34,034 bases of DNA from Branchiostoma floridae (GCF_000003815.2 NC_049996.1:15824427-15858460), one strand, 5' to 3'; shown: positions 18,976 to 29,550, numbered from the stretch's first letter. Notes: generated by a model not told the origin, from the letters alone. Numbers and translations are program-made.

Positions 18976-19399
18976 CTTGGACATGGGTCTCATTGCCTCT
19001 TCCCGTGCCATTAAATTATCAGGTTTTCATCCTAAGGAAATAGTGTCTGCCTAATAAAAGTGATTTGAAGTGTAGAAGAGAAGAGAATCTCGGTACGTAC
19101 AATGAACTAATATAGTGCCTTATCAAGGCTGCTACATCCAACATCAGCTCCCCAGGATGTATTCATTCTATTGCATCATTCATTTTCGCTGCCTTACAAT
19201 TATTGATCAGAAAATCCTCCATTGACAATGATAATCCAAACAGGATTATGATAGCCCTAATAGTTTCATTAAATTGGAACATCACAGGATAATACGGTGC
19301 TTTAGTCACAACCAGATCTACATATATGTAAAGTCGTAAAAAACTACCATACTCTTTAAAGTAAAAGAAATGACCAAAACGAACAGACACGGAATATGA

Positions 19400-19609
19400 A
19401 CGCTGAGCTTTCGCTCTACTAATGTTTTGTACCATGTATATTTTGTGATTAATGTTAATAGATTTATCATGACTCGCTGTAATATGTCTCTGTTGTATTT
19501 TATCTTACCCTTACCTCCCCCCATGATGACCTCAATGAAAAGCGGCCTGCAGGCCAATTTGAGCTTCTCATAAATGATTAAAGGTTCAAACAAACAAACA
19601 AACAAACAC
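19400..19609 (+). mobile_element. LINE 3' end with (CAAA)n tail
   Basis: ATGACCTCAATGAAAAGCGG, CCTGCAGGCCAATTTGAGC and TAAATGATTAAAGGTTC lead straight into CAAACAAACAAACAAAC (19587-19609). This is the typical look of a non-LTR retrotransposon 3' end with a tetranucleotide tail. The coding part upstream is not recognisable and the left boundary is approximate. Confidence 0.5.
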
Positions 19610-20125
19610 AGTTTGGCTTTTTTCGACAAATACAGGCGGTATGTTACATACAGGCCAGTTCTTTACGTTTGGGTCCGCATTGTTAGCAGCGACACCTATG
19701 CTGCAGTGCGTAGCAGAATCTGTCAGAAATGACCTTACGGTCATCGAAACGTTGGTTGCTTATTGTTTATGGATCCTGGTTGTTAGAAAGAACCTTTTTA
19801 TACAGATACTGTTATGAAAAGATGTGATTTACATCATCTTATCGATCTATTGCATAGGTCAACTAATGCAACCTCTCTGTGCTTGTTTGGTAGATATCTC
19901 CACATGAAATTTACTACTGGTAATGTGTTAGAACTTGAGAAGAGGAGGAATTGTTCTTAAACCAATTAAACTCAATCGACGATTGAGCTCATCTAACCTA
20001 CTGTGCGTAGGTACCTACAGGCGCTATGTATCGTATTCACAGATTCATTGTACGGGAAAGTTGCCCTATCTCTTTTTGACAAGCACAATGAACAGTTGAC
20101 CACGGCTTGATGTCCAGTCCTAATA
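19610..20125. other. Gene-free stretch, nothing recognised
   Basis: No tandem or inverted repeat and no coding signal seen. Confidence 0.4.
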
Positions 20126-20133
20126 ACTGCAAC

Positions 20134-20569
20134 GGTGTACCGGTACAAAACCGGTTTTTCTCATTGGACCGGTCCAGAAAAACCGGACCTGAAAAAATTC
20201 GGTGGACCGGATGTTGGACCGATTGGAAAATGAACTGATTATATGATCAGGCCTTCACACGTTTTCGGGGTTACCGGTATAGGCAAATAACAAGAACGAA
20301 ACATAGTAGACTCTATAGTCATTTTACCAACTTTTGCAGTCAATCGTATAGAGGAAGTTAGCCTTGTAGGATTTTTAAAACGCCAGTGGGAGTCGAATAC
20401 TACACAAAACAGATTTCTTTGTAGCAAAATGGACCATTGTTTTGAGTATCGTTCATGCACGAGTTTCCACATAATGAATCAGGTCCAGGTTCAGGTCCGG
20501 ACCTGGACCTGATCCTCTGGACCTGAACCGGACCTGGACCTGAATTTTCTGTACCGGTACCCAGCCCTA
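20134..20569. mobile_element. hAT-like non-autonomous element with 8-bp target duplication
   Basis: ACTGCAAC occurs immediately on both sides (20126-20133 and 20570-20577). The right end TACCGGTACCCAGCCCTA is the inverse of TAGGGCTGGGTACCGG, a hAT-like terminus. Eight-bp duplications are also typical of hAT. The left end begins GGTGTACCGGTAC and lacks the outer TAGGGCTG that the 17937-18047 relative keeps. Interior is rich in CCGGACCTG and GGTCCAGGT palindromes. Minus-strand frame at 20472-20239 is not recognisable. Confidence 0.75.
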
Positions 20570-20577
20570 ACTGCAAC

Positions 20578-21480
20578 CCTTTCCAGTAGCGTGATTGTCA
20601 GTTGAGCTACAGACCCCTGGACAAACTCACGAGCTGTATGTATATGTCAAGAGACGGGGTTACTAACCACTAGACTCCGCTCGTTTGTCTGTTGGGATTT
20701 CTACGGGTAAAAACGCGAAAATGACAATTTGGTAGGAAAATGGTCCATTTCCAGACTTCTATAATATGTACTTCTGGCATCGTCGTAAAAGAAAATGACC
20801 AATTTCCCTTATCTTCCCTGAAGCGTCAACTTCAATGTAAGCCAAATTCTCTTCTTTATACATGCTCGTGGATTTGTGGGAATCTCCAAATTGTACATGG
20901 CGAACAGAAAATGACAACATTTGGCAAAGCACTCAGGTGGGTTCTACTGCCAGAAGGCACGATACAAAGCCGTGAAATATTGGAGACATTCTTGTAAAGT
21001 TCTCCGCCAAGAAGAAAACTGACAGGGTCAGACTTGTACGTTCTCTGTGTGGCACTGATAGTAGCTGTTTTCTGGCCCCATGATACCCCCACAGTCAAAC
21101 AATGGCCCTGCAAACGAGCCATCTTTCAATGCGCTTTAAGACGCCTTTTATGAACGAATAGTTCAAGTGTATAGGGCAACGTGTTCTGAAAGCAGAGGCA
21201 AATCTATGAACATTATCCGGCAAGAAGTAGGACAGGCTTTGAGTGGTTAATATCACGTTTAAGCCTCAGAACGTGCCCACAACAGTAAGTGTGGATCGCA
21301 CGTATATGTATTGATATTAAAAGTGAAGCAAGAATACAAGAGTTTGTGAAATATAAATTTCTCGTTTATGTTTTAATAATTGTAGTTGATTACAATAAGG
21401 TTTTGATTGTTACCCCACAGTAAATATGACTAGCACACGGAATATACGTAACTCCGAAAACACATACAGATCAAAAACAA
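20578..21480. other. Gene-free stretch, nothing recognised
   Basis: Opposing open frames of 85 (plus, 20740) and 88 codons (minus, 21122) overlap and show no domains. No repeats found by eye. Confidence 0.4.
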
Positions 21481-21790
21481 AACCTCCCTGTGAATTCGTA
21501 GTCTCTTCCATTGACTCCATGACTTGTAATGTCTAATTGATAACTTAACAATTCTAGCAACTCTGAACTCTACTTTCTGCCACTGTAGCAATTCCCTTCA
21601 CTTCCTGTCAGTCTATGGGAAGACATTGAAAAAAACCTTCCCGTGAATTAATAGCATCTTCCATTGCCCCATGACCTAGAATGTCTGTCATCTATCAGGG
21701 AAAGTTGATACATGACCGATTCTACCAACACTGAACTCTACTTTCTGTCAGTGACCAAACTGCCTCACTTCCTGCTAATCTTTGGTGACA
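21481..21790. repeat. Two-unit tandem repeat, period about 153 bp
   Basis: TGAATTCGTAGTCTCTTCCA (21491) and TGAATTAATAGCATCTTCCA (21644) begin equivalent stretches. Each continues with CCATGACTTG or CCATGACCTA, CTGAACTCTACTTTCTG and CACTTCCTG. Weak relatives occur near 12420-12480. Confidence 0.75.
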
Positions 21791-22287
21791 TATGCATATA
21801 CATGTATACAGCTGCAGCATATGGATTGAGGAAACACAGACAAAAGCCGAAAACAATACCTTCATTTCATCTTACAACTTTGTTCACATAAATTCAACGA
21901 GTACCAGTTAAAAAGCACATTGCTTATATGTCTTTATAAAAGTGATGCAGCTCTCTTAACTTGCGTATTATCAAAATAAAACCGTTAGAATAGACAAAGT
22001 GGATTCGTATCTGTATGCAGCTCACATACCAGCTTAGTCGGCCATATCGACAAATGGGTTTGAATATAATCGTGAAGGCGTGTTGTAGTAATGTGATATT
22101 TTAGGATGGCGGTTTTTTTTTAATAATAAATAAGATGATCGAGTGTGTGTCAGAAGAATATATGCGCGTAGTGGCGATTGATAACAGCATATATCAGCTG
22201 ATTCATGGTAGCAATATCAACTAACTAAAGACATTCTGGCTGCAGGCTGTTAACCCTGGAATATCTAATATACACATGAATATATGG

Positions 22288-22352
22288 ATCTATCTATCTA
22301 TATCTATCTATATCTATATCTATCTATCTATCTATCTATGTATCTCTCTCTC

Positions 22353-22386
<34 letters not shown>

Positions 22387-22402
22387 CAGAGGAGAGAGAG
22401 AT
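22288..22402. repeat. Compound (TATC)n-(TC)n-(TA)n-(GA)n tract with perfect palindrome
   Basis: CTAT/ATCT repeats pass into TCTCTCTCTC, then a TA run, then GAGAGAGAGA. The stretch 22344-22386 is self-complementary, so it could extrude as a cruciform. A 135-codon frame across it is spurious. Confidence 0.9.
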
Positions 22403-22960
22403 TTATTTTTGCTTCTCCTACAAAACCCGTGTTGACTACGATTTATGATAGAAACGTAGTTGATTTAAAGTCACTAAGATGCTTGTTCCTTTTTTGGGGG
22501 AGTGGGGTGTCTTCTATAAAAAACAAGTTGGCTACGATTGATGTTCAAAACAAACTAAACTTTAAGTCACTAGGATGTAACCAAGGGCGGTGTTGGTTAA
22601 CGTTTTGCTTCTTCTCCCATAAAACACTAACTAGCTACGATTTATGTTCAAAACGCAGTAAACCTAACGCCACTGGGATATGATAACCAAGGACGATGTT
22701 TGTTGCATTTTTGGCTTCTCCTATAAAACCAGGATTGTCCACGATTTATGGTAATAACACAGTAAACATTAAGTCACCAGGATATAACCAAAGGCGATGT
22801 TTGTTGATTTTATTTGTTTCTTCTCCAATAAAACCAGTATTACCTACAATTTATGTTCGAAACACAGTAAACCTAAAACCACTAGGATATAACCAAATGA
22901 TGTTTGTTGTTATTTTGACCTCTCCAGTAAATCCCGGATATAAGTTATATTATGATGAGT
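22403..22960. repeat. Tandem repeat, about 5.5 units of about 103 bp
   Basis: Each unit contains CTTCTCCTATAAAACC (variants), CTACGATTTATGTTC, CAGTAAACCTAA, CCACTAGGATATAACCAA and GATGTTTGTTG. The GATTTA anchor falls at 22440, 22536, 22639, 22743 and about 22848, spacing 96-105 bp. Frames of 97-135 codons through the array show protein-level repetition only because the period is near a multiple of three. No domain is recognised. Confidence 0.85.
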
Positions 22961-23189
22961 CCACATCACGCCTCTGGAGGATCAATTAGCGGTTTTTAGT
23001 AAAATCCCGCACAAAATGTGATGAGCACGTAGGAGAACCCAAGACAGTTATCGAGAATAATAAGGACGACCAGGCCTCCACCAGGCCTTCCTACGGGGGT
23101 GCGGGGATCGCAGAATTCGGCAAAAACAATCCGGAACTTGGCCAGGGGAGTCAGTCCATGCTAAGGTTTATGTTTCTCCTGCGCGGCCG

Positions 23190-23463
23190 GCCAACTCCTC
23201 TAGTGAAACTATAAAGCAAATGCGTTTATTTGGTTTGGGTCTGTCTCTGAAGCCGTGTTCAACCCCCTATATAGCTAATAAAACCTTAAGAAATGGTTGC
23301 TTTCCATGCCAATTACCAAGTAATATCTACGCGTTTCTGCCTTTCTTCCTCTCGACCTGTGCTACGCCCCCCGGGTCGGCTCAGCGGATAGATGTTCACC
23401 TGGGAGTGTGTTCTGATGGGGTTTGGATGTTGTCTAATAAAGTAGAACATGGAACGGCAGTGA
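23190..23463 (+). repeat. Duplicated segment, copy 1
   Basis: ATTTGGTTTGGG, AAGAAATGGTTGCTTTCCAT, TTTCTGCCTTTCTTCCTCTC and GGGTCGGCTCAGCGGATAG recur 648 bp downstream at a constant offset over most of the length. CGGCTCAGCGG is one base from a Pol III A box, but no B box follows, so tRNA origin is weak. Confidence 0.8.
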
Positions 23464-23735
23464 AACCCAACCCGTTTAGAAATAGTCAACACTAGCACAT
23501 AGGGAATTTCCCGAGCAGCCCTTGTAACCCCTGCTTCGCCTATTGGGTCAGTTATATAATAATTAGTCCTCACTCATAATGAGCAATTGGGCTGGTCTCA
23601 ATCATGATGTTTCTGACCTAGGGCGAAGAGATGCTGTTACAGTTCCAATCATGTCACCCGTAACCTTGGAGTGGCCTTCAGGCCTTGTTACGTGGTGACC
23701 ATTGAGTAAAAAAAAAACAACTAGCATTCGAGATT

Positions 23736-23840
23736 CCTTTTACAATAATGTCCCTATTCACTGTCACATGTATGTCTCCTATGTTTCCACCACGAAATTG
23801 CAAGTAGGCTCCGGGCATGAACTTGGAAATAAACTTTTAT
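23736..23840 (+). repeat. Dispersed repeat module M1, copy 3
   Basis: TTTTACAATAATGTCCCTAT, CACATGTATGTCTCCTATG, TTTCCACCACGAAATTGC and CTCCGGGCATGAACTTGG correspond to 7854-7965, about 15.9 kb upstream. Confidence 0.65.
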
Positions 23841-23843
23841 TAT

Positions 23844-24110
23844 GCACTAGTGAAATTATATAGCAAATGCATTTATTTGGTTTGGGCAAATACTGTCTGT
23901 GAAGCAGTGTTCAATCCAAACCCCTTTAAAAGCTTAAGAAATGGTTGCTTTCCATGCCAATTACTAAGTAATATCTATGCATTTCTGCCTTTCTTCCTCT
24001 CGACCTGTGCTCCGCCCCCCGGGTCGGCTCAGCGGATAGAGGTTCACCTGGGACTATATTCTGATGGGGCTTGGATGTTGTATAATAAAGTAGAATGTGG
24101 AACGGCTCGC
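23844..24110 (+). repeat. Duplicated segment, copy 2
   Basis: Second copy of 23190-23463, with about 85-90 percent identity by eye in the 3' two-thirds and small indels at its start. It directly follows module M1. Confidence 0.8.
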
Positions 24111-25216
24111 TAGCCGGGCACTTCTGGGAACAGGGTTCACGTATAATCGTGTTGAAAGTCTCTCCTGGCGATACAAGGGCGAGTGAGTCTGCATGGATAC
24201 GGTTTTCTTATTAAGAAATTCCAGCCCAGTGCCGTAAACGTTAGAATATACCATGTCTGAGGAAAAACAATTGTTGAACCAGGTTAGCCAAGAAAAGTCA
24301 CAATGGCAACAAAACGCTTTTAGCTATTCCGTGTCCCTTGTATAATTGGAGGGGGGAGGGGGACTTTCGCTGAACAACTCAATTGTTCTTGTGTTATACA
24401 TGGTTATCTATATTCATTCTTTTATATATGAATCCTTATGACAATACCTTTGATTACTATAGTAATTTATTTCCAAGGGAGCCCTTTACGAAATCTTAAC
24501 AAAGCAGGATACAAAGACGATTAACGTAGACGTGACAGAAACTTGAAAAATCGTACAATCATCAAAATGTTTGGATGCAATATTCTTTTGTACTATTTTT
24601 TTTTCATGCAAATGGCGGCGCGAATAGAAGTTGCACAACTTGAGTCCGTTGGTAGTTCCTCCAGTCTACTTATTTTGATTGATGATTTTTGAATGATAAA
24701 ATGATATCTATGAAAATGGAAGGATTCAATATACCTACAGCATATTTGAAACGAATCATTAAAAATATCAAACCTTACAAATTTGAATGTTGAACAAATT
24801 ACAAAATAAAGTAAATGGAAACTATTTCATAAAGGAATGCGAGCCACGGCAGAATTTTCCGGTACGGACACATCATACATTCTCACCCATCAGCTTTCAT
24901 TCCCCGTCCGAACATAAGACGACATAATCACAACCTCAGAGCATACCGTCTACCTGGCCTAACGGTCATAATTTTCACCGCATTTCGGATTCCATAATTC
25001 ACCGGGATGAAGCAAGGTCCCATCTTCAGGGCGCGGGTAAGGCGATACCCCATCTCGACCTACTTCTTAATGAAACACTTCACGAAGAAGGAACGTCTGA
25101 AGACGCTCCGTTGAATAAAGAACGTCTCGGTGCCGGGGATCCTCTGAAGTGCGTCTTGCGTGTTACCAAGGGCATTCCGCGCACGGAGGTCAGACGGGCT
25201 CTGTCAGCATTCTTCA
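24111..25216. other. Gene-free stretch, nothing recognised
   Basis: AT-rich in 24360-24850. No open frame of note and no repeat partner found in the window. Confidence 0.4.
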
Positions 25217-25249
25217 GGAGCTCATCGTGACTGGAATGTATCTTCGGCG

Positions 25250-25459
25250 TCTTGTAAATGCAGAAACTTTCGCGGTGGCTAAATGTTCGCGGTTTTCGGG
25301 GTGGCTGCTTCGCCGCGAATTTAAAACCACTGCGAATATTTCCCATGGCAATAAGAGACCATGGTGCTACCGCGAAGTTAAAACCACTGCGAAAAGTCCC
25401 TTTTCCTGCTACCGCGAAATATAATCCCCACGAAATTAAATATAAATGCATTTACAGTA
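25250..25459 (-). mobile_element. TTCGCGG-rich MITE with TGTAAATG termini, copy 1
   Basis: Left end TGTAAATGCAGAAACTTTCG and right end AAATGCATTTACAGTA are inverse at the terminus. The interior has repeated GCGGT/ACCGC motifs and the phrases CCCATGGCAATAAGAGACCA and AAAACCACTGCGAAAAGTCC. The inverse of 32279-32472 matches it over its whole length. Open frames on both strands here (82-123 codons) are element translations. Superfamily not assigned. Confidence 0.8.
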
Positions 25460-25728
25460 TTCTCCTCTTGGCGTTGAGCAAAATGGAAGATTTCATATTT
25501 TTGTGAAATGTTTTAAGTGTTTTTTTTTTCGGTTAAATTTCTCAATAATGTAGCCCTAGCCATCATGAATGTCATCAGTTGTCTTCCCCTTTCCTTTATC
25601 AATCCCAACTATCTCCTCCCATAGAGGGTTGGCGTCGGTGATGTACCAGTTGTTCATGGACTATACCATGCTGCGTTTAAAAGGGGTGTCGGTCTGTAAT
25701 GCTACAGTGCCTGAAAATACTGCTAGCT

Positions 25729-25790
25729 AGGAGCTGATCGTGACTGGAATGTTTCCTTGACGTCTTCTCCTCTTTGTATTGAGAAGAAGA
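25729..25790 (+). repeat. Paralogous empty site of the 25250 MITE
   Basis: AGGAGCTGATCGTGACTGGA, ATGTTTCCTTGACGTC and TTCTCCTCTTTGTATTGAG correspond to 25217-25250 joined directly to 25460-25485 (GGCGTCT and TCTCCTCTTGGCGTTGAG), with the MITE absent. Confidence 0.7.
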
Positions 25791-26011
25791 AGAAGTCAAA
25801 GATATCGTACCTAGGTGCAATATCTAGAGTTTTCAATTAGAGACGGCGGGCACACACACAAACACACCCAAAATAGTACCTTCGTCGGGTGTGAACTTCC
25901 TTTCTGAAGGTAATAAGATTGATTCGGGCACACTGGCTCTCTCAGGGAAGCGTTTGCAGGAAGTCCGCGCGTATCATCGCGAACTCCAACTCATACGGCA
26001 AAGTACATTAA

Positions 26012-26172
26012 TCTCCAAGCAGATTCCTCCGTGGCAAGACAGTAACATAAGCTGGGGAAGGCCTTTAGCCGCCAGAGGAGTAAAATGGGCCAACTTTACT
26101 CCTCTGCCGGCTAAACTCCTTCAAGGCCCTAGCTTATGTTACTGTCTTCCCACGCAGGAATCTGCTTGGAGA
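26012..26172. mobile_element. Long-hairpin MITE flanked by TTAA (161 bp)
   Basis: Arms 26012-26084 and 26095-26172 are about 90 percent complementary around a 10-nt loop (ATGGGCCAAC). Ends are TCTCCAAGCAGA and TCTGCTTGGAGA, flanked by TTAA (26008-26011 and 26173-26176). TTAA duplication points to piggyBac or Kolobok type transposition. The 103-codon plus-strand frame (25891-26202) runs through the hairpin and is not a gene. Confidence 0.85.
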
Positions 26173-26248
26173 TTAAAAGTACATGACTTCAAAGCAGGCT
26201 GAAAGCTAGAACCGCGTCTGTGCTCATATAACGCCAGGAAGGGGAAGC

Positions 26249-26264
26249 GGGGGGGGGGGGGGGG
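26249..26264. repeat. (G)16 run
   Basis: Sixteen G directly upstream of the satellite start. Such runs are prone to length errors in assembly. Confidence 0.9.
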
Positions 26265-26265
26265 T

Positions 26266-28210
26266 TAAACACATTTTACCATCTGACAGTATGAGATAAG
26301 AATTGGGAATGTAACAACATTACTGTGAACATCATCCTATCCTAAGAATAAGCTCTATAATCTTCTGATTAATCTCTCTACAACAGTCTTATATATTGTG
26401 CTTATAACGTCAAAGACAGGCGCCATACACGTTTTATCTTCTGACAGAGTGAGATTTTAAAAAATGGGAAAGTGACACCGTAACTGCGAACATCCTCCTT
26501 AGAACAAGCTCTACAATCTTCTGATTAACCTCTCTACAACAGACAGATACGCTTGTGCTCATAACGTAAAAAGCAGGGCTTCAAACACATATTATATTCT
26601 GACAGTCTGGGATGTGTGTCTCTGCTACTACTAGTATGAGATAAGAATTGGAAATGTAACAACATAACTGTGACTGTCATCTTCAGAACAAGCTCTACAA
26701 TACATGTGGATCACGTTATAAACCTCTCTACAACAGACATAACGTTACATGCTTTTGCTCATAACGTCAGAGGCAGGACCTCAAACACATGTTATCTTCT
26801 GACAGAGTGAGATTTTAAAAAATGGGAAAGTGACACCGTAACTGCGAACATCCTCCTTAGAACAAGCTCTACAATCTTCTGATTAACCTCTCTACAACAG
26901 ACAGATGCGCTTGTGCTCATAACGTAAAAAGCAGGGCTTCAAACACATGTTATCTTCTGACAGTCTGGGGTGTGTGTTTCTGCTACTACTAGTATAAGAT
27001 AAGAATTGGAAATGTAACAACATTACTGAGAATGTCATCTTCAGAACAAGCTCTACAATATATGCGGATCTCGTCATAAACCTCTCTACAACAGACGTAT
27101 ATGATTGTGCTCATAACGTCGGAGGCATGACTTCATACACATTTTATCTTCTGACAGAGTGAGATTTTTAAAAATGGGAAAGTGACAACATAACTGTGAA
27201 CATCCTCCTTAGAACAAGCTCTACAATCTTCTGATTAACCTCTCTACAACAGACAGATACGCTTGTGCTCATAACGTAAAAAGCAGGGCTTCAAACACAT
27301 ATTATCTTCTGACAGTCTGGGATGTGTGTTTCTGCTACAACTAGTATGAGATAAGAATTGGAAATGTAACAACATAACTGTGAATGTCATCTTCAGAGCA
27401 AGCTCCGCAATACATGCGGATCACGTTATAAACCTCAGTCTCTACAGCAGACAGATATGCTTGACAGTTTGTGTTCTTATAACGTCAAAGGCAGGGCCTC
27501 AAATACGTTTTATCTTCTGACAGAGTGAGGTAAAAAGAAATGGGAAAGTGACAATATAACTGTGAACATCCTCCTCAGAACAAGCTCTACAATCTTCTGA
27601 TTAACCTCTCTACAACAGACAGATATGTTTGTGCTCATAACGTAAAAAGGATGGCTTCAAACACGTTATCTTCTGACAGTCTGAGATGTGTGTTTCTGCT
27701 ACTATACTAGTATGAGATAAGAATTGGGAATGTAACAACATAACTGTGAATGTCATCCCCAGAACAAGCTCTACAATACATGCGGATCACGTTATAAACC
27801 TCTCTACGACAGACATGCTTGTGTTCATATAACGACAAAGGCTTCATACACATTTTATCTTCTGACAGTCTGAGATAAAAATTGCGACAATGCTACTGTG
27901 AACATAATCCTGAAACCAAGCTGTACAATACATGCAGATTTCCTAATTAATCTCTCTACATCAGACATATAACGTTTTTTGCTTGTGCTCATTACGTCAG
28001 AGCCATGGCTTCAAACACATTTTGTCTTTTGACAATATCAGGTACAAAATTAGAAATCTAACAACGTTACTGTGAGCAACAGACGTATATATGCCTGTGC
28101 TTATAACATCAAAGCCATGGCTTCAAACACACCTTATCTTCTGGCAGTATGAGATAAGAATTGTGAATGTGACAACGTTACTGTGAATATCATCCTTACA
28201 ACAAACTCTA
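26266..28210. repeat. Dimeric satellite array, about 10 monomers
   Basis: The anchor CTCTCTACAACAG recurs at 26374, 26530, 26724, 26888, 27082, 27240, about 27438, 27606, 27800 and 27952. Spacing alternates short (152-168) and long (194-198). Short-interval monomers carry GAGTGAGATTTT and GGGAAAGTGACA; long ones carry GTGTGTTTCTGCTACTACTA and GAGATAAGAATTGG. So the true unit is a dimer of 350-362 bp. The last monomers are shorter and decayed. No coding function. Confidence 0.9.
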
Positions 28211-28214
28211 CAAT

Positions 28215-28377
28215 GGACCGATCCCAAAACCCCGCCCCCTGTTCGATCAAGGTTCTATTTCGTACACCTCCGTCAAAAATAGCCATTTCTGTCCCGTTGG
28301 GGCAGTTTTTGACGGAGGTGTTCTAAATAGAATAGGGGGTTCTATTTGTTCGATATGGCGTTCGACAGGATCGGTCC
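28215..28377 (+). mobile_element. GGACCGATCC foldback MITE, copy 3
   Basis: Complete 163-bp copy: GGACCGATCC ... GGATCGGTCC, with the hairpin CACCTCCGTCAAAAA and TTTTTGACGGAGGTG around a 26-bp loop containing CATTTCTGTCCCGTTG. It interrupts the last satellite monomer: CTCTACAAT precedes it, and ATTACGGATC followed by GTGATTAATCTGTCTACAGC follows it. Flanks AAT and ATT are complementary, so the exact target duplication is uncertain. Confidence 0.88.
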
Positions 28378-28419
28378 ATTACGGATCTTGTGATTAATCT
28401 GTCTACAGCAGACGTATGT

Positions 28420-29365
28420 GCAGTAAGCCGGTAATATTCTGAAGATTACCGCGTACAAACATAAACGCAGAAGAAGGATTAAGGCGATCCACAGGTGTGT
28501 TATTATAGGTTATTTCCATACTGCGTCGTTATTTGTAGCTCAGCAATCAAGATTAGTTCAGAATCACTCAGCAGCAGCAGTCCCAGGCAATGGCTAAAAA
28601 CCTGCTGCTCCGACAGTTGAACAATCTACTGGCTAATCCTTCGCATTATGTATATCACATTGCAGTTGCTTTTTATCTTCTCACGGTTAGGAGGTATTGT
28701 TTTTGGATTGTCTGTATGTTAAATGCACATGTAGGAACGTCTCAACAGAGTGACAGAATGTGAAGAGCAAGAATGTTAAGTGTTGTAAGAGTGACAGGAA
28801 CAAGAGTTCAGAGTTGGTAGAATTAGCAATTCATCAACTTTGGTTGACAGCTGACAGACATTCCAGGTCATGGGGTCAAAGGAAGAGGTTACTTATCCGA
28901 GGGAGGGGTATTGTTTTTGATCTGCCTGTTTGTGTTTTTGCAGTGATGTATTTTCCTAGCGCTGGGCACGTTTTGTCGACCTACCTACATACCTACGGAA
29001 GTATAGGCTTATATACAACTACTCCAGTCATCTTGCCAATCAACACACTGCACCCAAAATATTCTTCGCGAACCTACATTACCTCTTTCATGTGCGAAAT
29101 ATTGCTGTTAGTAGTTTCAGATTGGATTTCTCTTCCATACATGTAGCAAAGGGCTAGTAGAGAGATTAATGAGTTTGGACGGTGTTGTCTTGAAACTGTG
29201 TTCCTAACGGACCGGATAAGACGGGGATTCTAACGGCGTCAAACAGTTGAAGCACTCAGAGAGGAAGTAGGAAAAAGGATCACGTGACATATGCCCCGAG
29301 GTTGAGCATACTTTAGGAGATAGAATCTTTTCCATCGGAAGTCCATGTTCCGGCTCATCCGACAA
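28420..29365. other. Gene-free stretch, unrecognised open frame
   Basis: A 128-codon plus-strand frame lies at 28760-29146. It starts at a non-ATG codon, has no recognised domain and no codon pattern that persuades me. Nothing else stands out. Confidence 0.35.
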
Positions 29366-29369
29366 CACA

Positions 29370-29550
29370 GCGATGTTAAATGTGGCGCTACCTTTACTCT
29401 GACAAGTTTTCGGACTTGACGAATCACCAAACTATCGCCGTAAAGTGTCGAGGGTCTGCATGGGGGTGCCGGGCAACGCTTAATGCTGAATTCGGCCGGG
29501 TTGGCGTCATTTGAAGGTAGATTAATTAGCATCGAGAATGCTTATAGGTA
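29370..29550 (+). repeat. Decayed duplication, left copy
   Basis: CGATGTTAAATGTGGCGCTA, CCTTTACTCTGAC, CTATCGCCGTAAAGTG, CTTAATGCTGAATTCGG and TTTGAAGGTAG have counterparts at 29780-29920 (GATGCTAAATGTGCCGCT, TCTCGCCGTAAAGCG, GTAATGCTGTTTACG, CATTTGAAATAACG). A 97-codon minus-strand frame covers this copy and is not recognised. Confidence 0.6.

Noticed and set aside
18623-19054. 143-codon plus-strand and 104-codon minus-strand open frames
   Set aside because: Both translate a degenerate TC repeat (Leu-Ser or Arg-Glu runs); repeats without stops give long frames by composition.
22696-22989. 97-codon frame with internal protein repeats as a repeat protein
   Set aside because: The repetition follows from the DNA tandem period; neighbouring units are out of frame or contain stops.
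25080-25451. 123-codon minus-strand frame
   Set aside because: Most of it is the inverse of the TTCGCGG MITE; similar frames appear in the second copy at 32145-32447.
26266-28210. CRISPR-like array
   Set aside because: Repeats are 150-200 bp, contiguous and without unique spacers, in an animal-like genome; it is a satellite.
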